Notes: generated by a model from the letters alone, not told the origin. DNA of 64,000 nt from Ulva prolifera (GCA_023078555.1 CM041202.1:2786022-2850021), one strand, 5' to 3'. Counted from the first letter of the stretch, positions 48,360 through 60,700 are shown. Program-made: numbers and translations.

Positions 48360-49865
48360 GGGTTCATTTCACGTTCGCGACCATTGTGGAGCCAGAGGGG
48401 GGGGGGGGGGGGGGGGGGGGGCAGCCACACCTCCAACCATCTGATTGTTGCCAGAGGCGTCGGCCATGTAGTACTCCCCCAGGAGCCCCGCGCCGGCGCC
48501 AAAAGCGCCGAGCTGGTGCAGTATGTACCCCCTCCGCGACCGCATGTCGACGCTCGTGTCGAGGGCCGGCCGCACCCTGACGTCGTGGCCGCTCTCCCCG
48601 GCCGCAAGCAACAGCATCCCGCCGCTCACGCTCGCACCGAAGAAGCTCCGGCTCCCGCCTGCGGCGATCACGACGCTGTGGCCGCCCCCAGGATTTGCGG
48701 CCGCGAGGGCGCCGCTGTCCTCCGCGCCCGCGGCTGTCGCACGGCACCGCGCGAGGGTTTGCCGCGATGCCTCCGCGGCAGCTGCCGTGCTGGCAGAGAG
48801 GCCGTCGGGAGGCGGCGGGGCCGCGGACGCGGCGTCGGAACCAGCGGAAGGGCAGGGGGGCAAGCTGGGGGATGTTGTAGGGGATGGGGGGTCCTTTGGG
48901 AAGCGGGTGGAGCCGCCGTCTGAGGCGGGGGCGGCGTGGAACAGGTGGTTCTGGAACTGAGAGAAGGCCTGGGAGGTGGAGGAATCATTGAAAGAGGATG
49001 CCTTGGACAGGATGGCAGTGGAATCACCGGCCGCGGGTGCAGCGGGCTGCGTGCGGCTGGCCCCCAGCGGACTGCCCCCACGGCTGTCCTGCATCCCACC
49101 TTGGCACGTGAGAGCTGGGCGAGGCAGACAGGGGAGGATGGCACAGTAGCACGAGGGGGCGGTGCACGCGTGGGGCCGTGGGGCTGCGTCAAGTTGCGGC
49201 CTCGAAGCACATATACAGCCGTGCCTCGCACCACCCGCCATGCACTGGCTCTTCCACAGGCCGCCTGTCACGGCATGCAGGCGTGTGGTATTGTGACGAT
49301 AAACCGTGTGAATCGAAACCATGCCGTGCCCCCCGCCCAGGTGACTGCACGCAGTCAAATGCGCAGTCAAGCGTGAGCACGATGCGCAGCGCACCCAAGG
49401 CTTGGACGACGCCGATGTGGCCGCAGAGTTGGGTGCAGGGGTGTCCGTGTGCAGCCACGCGGCGCGGCCGCGGCCGCGCCGGGTCCACCGCAGCACGATC
49501 GCCGCGCCGATGCCGCTCGCGAGCACGACGATCGCCGCGACGATGCCCACGAGCACCCACACGCTCATGCCGCCCTCCGCCCGCGCTTCTGCGGGCACCA
49601 TCGTCACGGCCGGGTGGCCGGGTGGATGCCACGCACTGGCGGCTGCCGCGGGCGACGGCACATACGCGGCGACCCCTCCGGAGGCCTCGCTAGCGCTAGA
49701 CGTGTCATTACTGCTCGAGTTGCCGCGGCGGCCGTTGGCGCTGCCGGGGGCTGGGGCGGCAGCATCCGTGGCAATCTGTGAGGTGGGGGGTGGTGTGGGG
49801 GCGATGGTCTGGGCGGCAGGAACCGGCTGCGGCCGGGTGGTGGTCGTGGCGGCCGGTTCGGTGTC
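46139..49865 (-). CDS. Single-pass transmembrane protein kinase (N-terminal ectodomain unresolved)
   Basis: Five exons join in phase 0: 49395-49865, 48438-49088, 47617-47979, 46985-47308 and 46139-46348, 2019 nt or 672 codons. An upstream exon with signal peptide and ectodomain is expected. The first exon has a Thr/Pro/Ser-rich stalk, the helix MSVWVLVGIVAAIVVLASGI and then RWTRRGRGR, giving a type I topology. A 220-residue Ser/Gly/Pro-rich segment follows. The kinase core has a loose glycine loop (VRGAGHALVQVV), the lysine in EEYALKAF, a helix-C Glu in HAEAALY, HRDLKPSN, VIDFGCAA and YAAPEVV, so every catalytic residue is present. The activation segment is short. The most C-terminal exon is helical (AVLALLERVPAQRMAAADF). 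The substrate and signal are unknown. A minus-strand frame at about 50100-50200 could be an ectodomain exon. Confidence 0.8.
46560..46610 (-). repeat. Foldback-family repeat copy (degenerate)
   Basis: GGCTTGCTGCCCGGCCTCTG then TCCTTTGTAACTACATACA, in inverse orientation, inside the last intron of the kinase gene. Confidence 0.4.
47360..47402 (+). repeat. Foldback-family repeat copy (degenerate)
   Basis: GCAGGACGAATGCGGAGGG then GCAGGTAGCACAGCAGGA, forward orientation, in the intron between the two central kinase exons. Confidence 0.4.
48324..48356. repeat. Homopolymer of 33 G (poly-C on the transcribed sense)
   Basis: An uninterrupted G run lying in the intron 47980-48437 of the kinase gene. 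It creates long false poly-Gly and poly-Pro reading frames. Length in the native genome may vary. Confidence 0.9.
48397..48421. repeat. Homopolymer of 25 G near a splice donor
   Basis: The second G run of the same intron starts 16 bp inside the donor at 48437. In the pre-mRNA it is poly-C. Confidence 0.9.
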
Positions 49866-50429
49866 CTGCAGCTGTCATGTGTGAGGGGAGCACACAGCAT
49901 GGGTGAGATTGCACATGCATGTACGGCGCCGATACATGCGTGTACATCACCGCAAAGGTCACCAAGGTGAGGCGGCGCATCACCTTTGCAGGTACGCATG
50001 TAGCCACGGCTGTGTGTCGGTACACGGGGCCGATGTCTGAACAATGTCGTGAGACATGGCATGACGAGGCATGTGCGCAAACCCATCGACAGATATCCAA
50101 GATACAGCCTTAGAATGGCAGAAAGGCGCACACACGGCCACAAGTCCACCCCCTCGCACTGCAGCTCGCCAACACAAATCTCCTCAACGTACAGGTCCGC
50201 CAAACATATGGCTAGGTAAATCTGACTTCAGTTTACTTAACTTCGCATGCCCGCTTGCACTCCAGTCCACGCAAATCCACAAGCATCACGTCACCCGCAC
50301 TACCCATGACTCTGTGTACTATCTGAGGTAGAAAAGTGCACTGGTTGTTGCTACATGACTCTGTGTACATGAGGTCTTGTGCATGGAGCTGGAGGATACT
50401 ACAATGTATGCACACCATAATCTTCGTTT

Positions 50430-50953
50430 TCAGAAAATTGGTATCAATGTGTTGCTCCCAACGCTGCACCCGTGGTTGCAGCTTCAATTCAGTATCCGGG
50501 CAAAGATGTGGTGCTGCAAGCGTTCCAAGATAGTGCATGTGCTGCAGGTGTTGCCGTGGCAGCCTCTACCGATCAATCTGAGTATGTCAAATGGAACGTT
50601 TTTTCTCCTTGCAGTGGGCACAAATGACAAGAGCCCGGGCCTTGCAGGGCAGAAATACTACCAGGCACTGCGACCAGCATTCCAGCAGCATTCCGAACTG
50701 CTTGCAGTGGGCAGACTGCCGAAGGCACCAGCCACTAATCCCAGCCTGCATATTGTAAGGTGGAAGGTGGGATTGTCAGGATGAAACTCCGTATGCATAC
50801 ATTCAGGAGTGCTGAGCAGGCTACATGTGGCAGCGCGGATGTGTATATGCAAGGCCCGAAGGCGTGACAGACATGGCGCACCGAAGCGTGGGCGTGGGCC
50901 CAGCATTTGCAAAGGCAGCTGTGGAGCTGTGCCCCGCACCTGCGTGGGGACAG
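50430..50953 (+). CDS. Possible exons of an unrecognised plus-strand gene, abutting a transposon
   Basis: Two exon-like pieces stand out. One, about 50430-50546, follows a TTTTCAG acceptor and reads NAAPVVAASIQYPGKDVVLQ and on to a phase-1 GTGTTG donor. The other, 50820-50953, follows TGAGCAG and reads YMWQRGCVYARPEGVTDMAH and ends PAPAWGQ. Their phases match each other. The second ends at CAG, exactly where the DNA transposon begins one base later; the intact donor GTGGGT follows the far copy of the target-site duplication at 52104. I do not recognise the product, and downstream exons (52.1-54.4 kb) are unresolved. It could be a decaying gene. Confidence 0.35.
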
Positions 50954-50954
50954 G

Positions 50955-52096
50955 CCCCCATGTTATTTTCCCCGACGGTTTTACACCACGCCACCCTCGC
51001 TAGCTTGCAGTCTCAACAAAACTCAAAGCGAAAGCATCAGGGCCACCACAGAAACACACTAAATCGATTGTTGGTTATCAGTTATGACATCGTGGCCTTC
51101 GCGGCGTGATTGCGACTCGGTGGCTGCGACTCAATGCAGATGTGGCATTGGACGACCGTTTATGGACAGCACTCCTCGAAACTCCGTCGTAACTTTGCAC
51201 AGCTACGTTTTAACACATATCTGAGCTTTTCGTGATGTATCTGGGGCCCACACAACTCGACCTGTTGGGTCGGGTGCCTCGACCTGCCACAAGTTCACGT
51301 CAGATACTCAATTTGTTGAAAGCTTGTCCTGTCAACGCCAATAGACGATAGCACTGGTGCATCAATCGTTTTGCCCTGCAACCTTTTCATTTGGATCACT
51401 ACTGTGCTTCCCATGATTATGCAAGACGATATACAGATCATTGGGATGATTGCGAAACACCCGACAGTGCATGCTGTACCGGCAAGCACAACATGTGGCA
51501 CCAGTGCCCCTAGCATCTTTCCCTACTCGAGTAGGACATTTTTTGCCAGATGCCTGGCCTGAGTTCGTAGCCAGTTTGGCAGCGTTTGCGCCAACCAGCC
51601 CCGCACTCTGCTTCAGTTTAGCTGATTTTTTCCCAGCACCCGAGAAATTGCAATTGAACATTTGATTCAATGTAATATTTTTACTGGCCTGATCCTTCTC
51701 CTTATATAGCTTGCAACCTCCCCGTTTTTCCTCAGAGAGAACAAAATTCGCAGCCGTGTTGTTGACATCGTCACAGCGAAGACAAGCAGCGACGGCACCT
51801 CTGCGCGAATCCAGGGTCCAAACTATTTGATCATAAGTTGCGGACTCATGAGGCTGAGGTTCGAGGCGCAAATCGCGTACATCCCACGAGATGGACACGT
51901 CCGGCAGTACATTCGAATTTGGAAGCACCATGGCATCTAAACGCATCTCGACTGAACGCAATGCCAACTGATTTGAAAAATGATGGATTTAGTGTGTTTC
52001 TGTGGTGGCCCTGATGCTTTCGCTTTGAGTTTTGTTGAGACTGCAAGCTAGCGAGGGTGGCGTGGTGTAAAACCGTCGGGGAAAATAACATGGGGG
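50955..52096. mobile_element. Non-autonomous DNA transposon, 1142 bp, with 111-bp perfect terminal inverted repeats
   Basis: The ends 50955-51065 and 51986-52096 are inverted copies, 111 of 111 bases identical by eye, starting CCCCCATGTTATTTTCCCCG. The element is flanked by the direct repeat GGGACAGG (50947-50954 and 52097-52104); the neighbouring G run makes it 8 or 9 bp. Long TIRs and a target-site duplication of this size fit Mutator-like elements best, though an 8-bp duplication also suits hAT or P types. It lacks a full transposase but carries one internal minus-strand frame. The identical ends mean recent insertion or amplification. Confidence 0.88.
51362..51946 (-). CDS. Transposon-borne ORF with zinc-binding-like motif (194 aa)
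   Basis: An open frame from an ATG at 51946 occupies much of the interior of the transposon. Its C-terminal part has CCACRYSMHCRVF, then NHPNDLYIVLHNHGKHSSDP, a Cys-Cys ... His-x-His pattern like the FLYWCH/WRKY-type zinc finger at the N-terminus of Mutator-like transposases. A lysine-rich middle (KKSAKLKQ, GKKCPTRVGK) could bind DNA. The catalytic domain is absent, so the protein is at most an N-terminal fragment. A potential donor (AAG-GTTGCA) near the end could extend it. The family call is inference from the motif only. Confidence 0.5.
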   Translation of the reverse strand: MRLDAMVLPNSNVLPDVSISWDVRDLRLEPQPHESATYDQIVWTLDSRRGAVAACLRCDDVNNTAANFVLSEEKRGGCKLYKEKDQASKNITLNQMFNCNFSGAGKKSAKLKQSAGLVGANAAKLATNSGQASGKKCPTRVGKDARGTGATCCACRYSMHCRVFRNHPNDLYIVLHNHGKHSSDPNEKVAGQND

Positions 52097-52104
52097 GGGA
52101 CAGG

Positions 52105-54784
52105 TGGGTCCGTCAGCAAGAGATGCACGTGAGGTTCCATGCATGCGTGTTTTCGGGCTGTGCACAGCACCTGCCTGCAGCTACGACTCGAGAGCGCACA
52201 AGTGCCATCTTGCGAATCATGATGCTTGCAGCGCTACAAACGCCCACGGTAGACCGTGATATGACTGCCACGAGGCACAATGTCGCAGCAGACGGTTGTA
52301 AGTCTGCTTCCAAGCGTGCGAGAATGCACCCATGGGAAGGCGGGATGAAGCCACATGCCACAGCTTCTTTGCGAAGCAGATACATCACCTAGCATCGGTG
52401 CAGTCTGCGCATATTGCTACCGCTGTGGTCACCTGTGCTCAGCGCACATGCACATCGAAAGCGGCGTGTTCTCGTCAACGTCGTGCATGTGCATGTAGAT
52501 CTGCAGCAGCGCATATACCGCAAACATCAACCGCATTGAACCTCGGTGCAACATGGGTGCGTAGTCGGTGATTGTGCGGGGCTGGACTGCGCTTTGCAAC
52601 GGCTGAACGCAATGTCGGAGTGTCGACGCATTCTCGAGTCTCGAACCGCGCCGGCTGAGCACACAAAGATGCCGCCCGCTTGCCACCGCATTTGGAGACA
52701 GATCGCCAGTTGCGCCCATCGCAGGACGAGGCGCTTGCATACCTGGTTTGATGAGCTCAAGTCTCTACCGACCATGCGCATTGCATCTGCGGATGCTGCA
52801 AGACTTGTCGTGGGGAGCGAGACGTCTGCAGAGTACAGTCTCACCGCCAGTGCACTTCTTACGCTGCCGCAAGAAGAGTCATTTCAACTAACATTCACTA
52901 TAGCTATTAGACTGCAACGACAGTCATTCATATCGCGCTTTGTTATCCGTTGATGCGAATTTGCCATCTGCATGTGCACCGTCCGCCTGATCTGATGACC
53001 CGCGACAGCAACGCATTGTGTGCTCAAATACCTAATTCAAAAGAGATTAGCAGACCCATGTAAGATGTAGATGTCATAGTGAGCAGTTTCGGCGTAGGTT
53101 ATATCCTGTGGCGCATGCTTCTGATCATTGCTGCATGCTGCAGCTGCTTGAGGGAGTGACTCATGCATAGGCGCAGATACACCACCGGGACGTGTGACCG
53201 CCGAACGCTGCACTGACGGCGTTTCCGAGACATCACCGTAACAAATTGCGTGAGCAGATGCATGTCATCACGCCGCATGTGCAGCACTTCGGAACCTGCA
53301 CGAAGTCTGACTGGCCATGGCATTGCGCCAGCGTCCATCCATCCCAATTTCGCACGCAGCAGAGCTACCCCAGTCACAAGACGCTATGGAACAGAAGCAG
53401 CCCAACTTGCCGTCCACAAAACAAACTCAACCGCATCAAGGTAGGTAATAGCGCAGTGCCGGTAAAAGAATCATCAGTTCACACAGTGATCCAGCTCTAT
53501 GCACACTGACTCACTGCATTGCACAGTCTACAATACTGAAAGGATAAGGCCCCATGACTGCAGCATGAACACTACCACAACAGGGGAATTAGATTATCAG
53601 CAGGTCATGTCCCATCAATGCAAAGCTGAATCACACTGGCCCAGCAGTTCCACACTCCAAGAGTGCACACACATGCCCAGCAGCTGTGTCCCAAAGCTCA
53701 TTCCAGCACAGCCTGCCGCATGCTCTTTGACAACATGTGAGTAAGCAAGCAGCCACCAGGCACATCATACATGGGCATCTTCTGAATGCTCGGTACAAGC
53801 GCCTGCGTCTTCACCGACCACCCTGGCTACAAGGCATGTGCATCGAAACACCACTGTCGAGCATCATGATTCATCAGCAGATCTCTGTGCTGCTGGTGCT
53901 ATGCATGAAGCCACATCTTGAATTGGAGTACATGTCAGCGTGACACGCTGTGCCTGCACATCAAGTCACTGCTATGGCCGCTACTGCTGAAACCAATCGG
54001 CCAGATGCGGGATCAACACACTCTGATTGATAGCACACAGCTTCTGAACACCTGGTGAGCACAACGTATTGAAGCCCACCAGCCCTGAATCTACAGAAGT
54101 GGCCCGGAAATCATGCACAACATTGCGAGGAGCGCCCACAGCACCACCGTGCGGTGCAGAACCAACAACTGCATAAGGAAACATAGCAGCCGGCAGGCAG
54201 CCCGCGGTGTTCGCACCTACATCATTGCAGCAGCGATCCTGCACTTCACATCGTTCATAGCCTCATGCCACAGCCGCGCTTCGCATCGTCCGTGGCTGCA
54301 CCTGGTGAGGCGCTTGCTGCTAGCCATTGGATATGCTCATTTGAACCTCCCAAAAGCCTCCACTGCCGCGGGGTAGCCTCCTCCGCCGCCAGGTAGCGTC
54401 CAGTTCTGTTAGCCAGGCGCTCTGTGCCATTGTATTTGCAAGCGCCACATCAGGATCCCCCCCCCCCTGCCATGAGCTTGACAATCGGGCACTCTGTCAT
54501 CTACGCCGCATGTAGGTCGAACACAACGCGACACAACTGTGTTCCCCATCACTGCCGTGCGCCAGCACTGAGCCGTGCCCTACCCCACCCACTGCATCAT
54601 TCCCCACCGCCATCACATCATCATCTCAGAGGCACCCAGAAACTCAAAGTTGCGACGCTCCGGAACCCGCACGCGGGGCGACGCGGCTCCCCTCGCCCCC
54701 TGCCACATGCATGCACGCCAACCATGCCACTCACCTCCGCACGCAACAGCAGGCGTGGCCCAGAGGCAGCCCACGCAGCCACAA
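52105..54784. other. Region without a confident gene
   Basis: About 2.7 kb between the transposon and the TFIIIC102 stop. It should contain the 3' UTR of TFIIIC102 and perhaps later exons of the interrupted plus-strand gene (for example the piece ending at a GTGAGG donor near 54304). Frames at 52546-52953 (+) and 53099-53377 (-) are open but lack domains. Confidence 0.3.
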
Positions 54785-57700
54785 TCAGACGGAGCAGTAC
54801 GCCGCGCGCACGCGCGCCGCGAGCGCGGCCGCCCCACTCGCGTCATAGATCTGCGCAAGGTTGTGCGCGCACTCGAACGACACGCCGGCGCCGCCCGCGT
54901 CCTCCGGGTCCGAGTCGGCGCCACCGTCCCCCCCCGCGTCCTCCCGCGCAGCCTGCGTCAGCGCGAGGCTGCGGTTGTACCACTCCGCGGCGAGGTTGAG
55001 GAGGTCGAGGTGGTGGAAGGCGCGGCCGAGGTTGTACGCGGCCTCCGCGGGGCTGCCGGCGCGGCCGGCGTAGCGCGTGAGGAAGGCAAAGGCCTTGAGG
55101 ATAGCGGCGTGGCGGTCGCCGGGGGAGCGCGAGGTCGCGTACGAGAGGTACGCCGCGCCGATGCACAGGTTGATGATGCCGTTCTCTGGCAGCATCTTGA
55201 ACGCCTGCACGCGCACGCTCAGGGATGCCGCACGGTCAGCAGCCTGGCCAGAACGTGGCTGGCATGCGGACCATCTTGCGCTGTGACGAGAGATCTCGGC
55301 CGTGGCTTTGACACAACGTGAACGTGCTGACGTGGCATTCCGGGGTACTTGCGCGGAACGGTTGCGGAGCGCTGCCACCAGGCTTACCGGCTGTTGCCTC
55401 GTCAAAGCGCTCAATATAGACAGGCCAGCAAGACTTTCAGTTGCCAGCGCGTGCTGCTTGCATGCAGAGAATTGTCGTGCTTATGCGATGTACTACTCGT
55501 TCAAGCGCAGTATAGATGCAGGTGTCAGGGGCGGACCTCGAAGTAGGTCTTGATGGCCGAGGCGGTGTGGCCGGCAATGAGGGCGGTGTGGCCGCGCATG
55601 AGCAGCAGCGGCAGGCTGTCTGGGAACGAGTCGTGGACGCGGTTGATGACCCGCACCGGCACATGGTTCCTCTGGTGGCACCACCTACATATCGCCAGCA
55701 GCACCCTCAACCCTCCTGCGCTACATCTGACTGAGCCACGTGTCTAGATTTTCACAGCGTCGCTCTCCCTGAAGACGTCAGGCTAGCAAGCAAACAATGG
55801 TGGTTTACCCCTTCGCCATATGTGGTCCCGTTAATTCGGAGTTGTCAATGTCCAATAGGATACGGCGCAGTAAATTCAGATTTACTTTACTTTACATTCA
55901 ACAGATGCGTCAGTGCGAGCAAAGGTACGGACGCAGCTCACCGGCTGAAGAGGTTCCACGCCTGAACGCTGTGCGGCCAGGCGGAGAAGATGTGCTTCTG
56001 TTCGGCCTGGGTCTGAGGCAGCGCGGCGCCGGCCTCGAGGCGGCAGCGGAAGGCCAGCATCATGAGGCGCGTGCGGTTGCAGCGCAGCTGCTGGCTGCCG
56101 GTGCTCCTGCGGGACCCCCCGAGCAGCTCCGTCGCGTGCTTCGCGACCCACTCGATGTCCCCCTTCTCCAGGCGGGCCTCGAGAACCTGCACGGACTGAT
56201 GCGGCTGCGGCATGATCACGCACGCACGCACGCTGCAGCATGATCACGCACGCACGCACAGATGGCGCATCGCGTTGAAAAGTCACAGATACAGTTCGCC
56301 CCGTGTGGTCCGAAAGCCCACACAGCCATAGCTTAAGCAAGCACAGGCGAAGAGGTACGCATGACTCCGAACAAATGCGGTCACTGCCGTGACAGGGGCT
56401 TTCCTTGGCGTCACTGCGGACTGTTGTCTGGCAACGGACGTGTCGATGGGGGTCAGTCCTAATGGTAGATACGATGGCACAGCAGCCATGGGCTTGGAGC
56501 TGGCACAGGACACATGGGCTGGGATACTCGTTCTGCAGGGATCGTGGGCCGCACCTGGATGAGGATGGGAAAGAGGCCGGGGTGCTCCGCGAGGTGCTTC
56601 AGCCTCTTCCCACCTTGCTTGTGCATCTGGCCTGCCTTTGCCAGCTCGTCGGCCCGCTCCTCCATCACCTGAATACAGCCACATCCTCTAGCCTCAGACT
56701 GCCTGCTTGTGGTTGTGAGCACTCGGCATGTGCTCAGGCACACCACAAGTAGCACGAGAGCAGACTGCCTCTTCGTTCAGCACTGACACTATGATTCAGC
56801 AGCGGCAGCAAAATCAATGGTGCAGCCAGATGCACTCAGCTCTGGAAACACAGTCAGAATGACAAAGAATTCAGAGAGGACATGCCTTCACGGCCTCGCC
56901 GTCGAGCTCCTTCATCCGGTCCAGCCGCCGGTCCTTCACGCGCGGGATGTCCCTGTGCGCGAGGCTCGGCTGCAGCGCGAGGATGTGCGACGCGTCCTCT
57001 GCGGCAGCCGGGGCCGGCGCCGCCGCTCCGCTGGGCCCGGCGCGGGGGTCCGCGGGGGCGGGGCGGGTCGCGTCGCTCCAGAAGAGCTCCGGGTTGGCCG
57101 GCACCGCGGCGGCAGCGGCGGCGGCGGCTGCGGCCGCGGCGGCGTCGCGGGCGACGCTCTGGCGGGCGCGGGCGGCGAGGTGGGGGTTGCGTTGCAGCTG
57201 TATGATGCGGCGCTGAAGCTCGAGGGGCAGGTCGCAGAGGGCTTTCGTCTGCAGCGGTGTGGAGCAGTCATGGCCTGTGTCGCCCACTGGTGTGCAGCCA
57301 CTGGGAGCGCTGTGGCACCACGCATGCAGCCACTGGGAGCGCTGTGACAGCATGCATGCAGCTGCGTGTGGCGTGCCATGGCGGTCTCTGAATGCTATCA
57401 TGAATCCACGCTGTGGGTGAATGCATCCGACACTTGTCTGCTGATGCAAGTCGCATACACTGAAGTACAGTACATCTGGAATTACTGAGCTTCATCCTGT
57501 AGAAGACATTGACAACTCCAAATGAACAGCGCAGAAGTGGAGGTGGCATAGTGCAGGGATGCAGCGGAGGACACGCTGGTGCTTGCCATGACTTGCTGTG
57601 CCACTGCAGGTGGTTGATTCCGCCAGAATGATGCCAGCGAGCGACGTCTGAAGGTTTCTGGAGGTCAGGAGCCGCTACATATACTGATGTCGCAGCAGCG

Positions 57701-60700
57701 CTGATGCCATGTGTAAACATCACTGAGAGCGGCATAGTCAGTACGTGCCACGGCCTTCACAACAAGTTATGCCAGATCTGCTGGTCTGTTGACAACGGTC
57801 ACGCCCAACAGGCACACAGAGATGCAGCCGACCTGTGGCGTGCCTACGATCAATGCAGCATGTAGCGAAAACTAGCTGCCCAGCTCGGTCGGGCGTTGGC
57901 GTGAATCTGAAGAGCTGCTGATGATCAGCTCACACCTTGGCTTGCTGTTCTTCTTGCTCAAGTGTTGACTGCGAGTCGAGCAGCCGGGCAACACACTTTT
58001 CAACTTCGGTGTCATTTCCAGCTTGGAACCAGTTCTCAATCACTTTCACCTGTACCATGGCTGCACTCACTGCACAGCTCCACCTAACGATGGCTGTCCG
58101 AGGCATGACTTTGGCAATGCACATGCTTGCTCACGGTGAACAGTGGAGACAGATGACACACAGCGGAATGATCTGAAAATACAGAATTGCCCCATGGTAA
58201 ATACCGTAGCATGCGCCGATAACAAAAAGAAGTGAAAGGCTTATGCCTGAGAGAGTGCCATCAACAGAGGGTTTACTGTCAAAAGTTTTAGCATGGGATG
58301 CATGTGTCGTGGGCGTCAGTGGCAGCTCTACTTGACAATGTGGACTTCAAAGCTCACCTGTGTTTCGATGTCTCTCACTGCCGCAGTGTCACTGGTGAGG
58401 AGCTCTTGTACCTCAGCATTGATTTCGGCTGCCCGTGCTTTCGATGCATCTGTCTGGCTCAGGAGCAGGACATCAACAAAGCCCAACATCACCTGCACAG
58501 CATTGTATGTGCTGGTGTAGTGGAACTGATCTGTGCTATACTCAATGCGCACCAGAGCTAGAAGAAGGGACTGTGCATTATGCAAGGGCGTGTCTGCAAG
58601 GGCGTTGCGACGCCAGCATCAGGGGGCATACATTGCAGTATTCAGCGTCCTCTGCGTCCAAAAACTCATACGCCAACTCATATGCAGACAGAGCGAGGTC
58701 GAGATCCCCGGTGGCATTGCTGCAAGCAGTCATGAATGGCAGCATGTCCACATAGCTCGCCTGCAGAACCTGGGCATCAGGTTTGTTCTCTGCCCGTTGC
58801 GCCTGTGCATCAGGAGGCGCTGCATTCAATGCCATCGGTCAGTAGTGATGGAAAACCTCTGACCTAAGTCTTGGCAGCGACTATGATGACATGTGATGAA
58901 CAGATCAACCAGGAACTGCTCATGGATACTTCATGTGTGCATGTCGTGGTCAGCTGCGTCGAACAACTCCATTCAGCATACACGCATGCTGACAAGTACT
59001 CAAATCATTCAAATCGTCCTAATGCTGCAGGATGCCACCCGAATGCGGTCCACATTTGATGCAAGTAGAGCGCACTACACAGCATGTGGCAGCGGTGGAC
59101 TCCGTTCTGTTTGAAAGGTGTGCGTTGCCCAGCAAGGCAGCCAACGTGTACGAGCAAACATCCACCGGCACATGGAACTTGAGGCAGAGCTGTCACATAC
59201 CATCAGAATCTTGACCCAGAAGTTCGGAGATCATCACTTGATGCTCTTTGACAAATATCTCCAGCATGGGCGCGCCTGCTGCGATGGTGTTGGTCTCGGC
59301 CATCGCCTTTGCGACCTGCACATGGCTTCAGCCATCACAGCATCACCGCACCAGCATGATCTTGACATACGTGCATTGAGGCACAGCTACACGTCTTACA
59401 CATGGCAGACTCGGGCTCTGATGCACCCGTCAAAGGAGCCAAAGGTGCGTGGCAAATGCTGAAGCCTGTCTCATGTACGTCCTTCAAAAGGCATCCTGGT
59501 CGTTGCATATGGCTGTGCGGACTGATGGGTTTATGGTACATGAGGCATCTGTAGGAGAGCAAGCCAATATCAGTGAGTTCTTGGCCATCGGAACGCCATG
59601 AACCATCATGGCCTGAGCAATCTCAATCGCTTGTACCCTCATTATGGCCACTGAACATGTGACTCCGTAACAAATGACAGCATGATTGGAACACTGCAGC
59701 TTTGCATGTGCAGCCAGGTGAAACGCACGTCCAAGAATAGATCTGCTCGGTCGTATGTGACGTAGCCAGTTCCGTTCTCTTCAGGAAGGAGCTCCCACAG
59801 TGCCTCCGCAAACTTTGCTGCTGTGCTGACGGCTCCACAGTGAAGATTGCAGATGCAGACCTTCGCTGCCAGGTCTGGTGATTCCTATACCATTGAATGA
59901 GCGTCAGACCACAATTATCTCGACAACAGAATCGAGCTCAGTGCTGCATGGCGATACGCGAGCATGGTGCAGACCCGTTGACTGGGGCACGGCATTTGAA
60001 AGGCAGCGATGATCCGCACCTGTTCATGTACATCACAATCAGCAACGCATTGCATCAACTGTCAGCTAAAGCAGCGAGAGCACGCCAGAAAAAATGACGT
60101 GTACTTCGCCGACCATGTGTCTGCAGCCCAAGGTGAATGACACAGTTCAAACATACCACTCTCTCGCGATGTGACACGACAGAAAGCTACAACAGTACCA
60201 CGCTTGTACACCTGAGGCCACACTGTCAGGCCTTTGTTATACCTATGTGATCCTGGGTCATACACAGCTGCCAGTTGCCAAAGCTGTGGCGCCTGTGGTG
60301 AGGTCAGCCCGTTTGCTGCACGCTGAAACGAGAACATGGCGGTGGACATCGAGCAGCACACACCCGGCACCGCTCCAGACCGTACAGCTCCGTCAGCACA
60401 TTCAGAGCCGTGGAATGGCTGCGCCGGTGCATGTGCAGCTCTGCGAGCATGTTGACATGCTCTGCGAGGAAGGACGCCGGATGCTCCTCCGCGAACTCCT
60501 CGAGGAACGCAATCGCCCTACACACACCGGAGTCATCGCAGCACATGCGGGCCCGTTCATTCGGAGGGGTCAGTGTCCTCTTCAGGATATGCTCAGTAAA
60601 TTTGAATTTACTTTACTTTGCTTCACATGTGGGCCCCGTGACTGTGCCAGTGGTATCTGCCAGGATTGTTGGAAACACGTATCGCAGTATCCTGACAGCA

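Noticed and set aside
48206-48923. Long frames with poly-Gly or poly-Pro on both strands
   Set aside because: They arise from the G homopolymers in a kinase intron and conflict with the phase-consistent exon at 48438-49088.
57000-57205. Alanine repeat as an independent plus-strand gene
   Set aside because: It is the antisense reading of the alanine-rich insert in TFIIIC102 exon 56886-57248.
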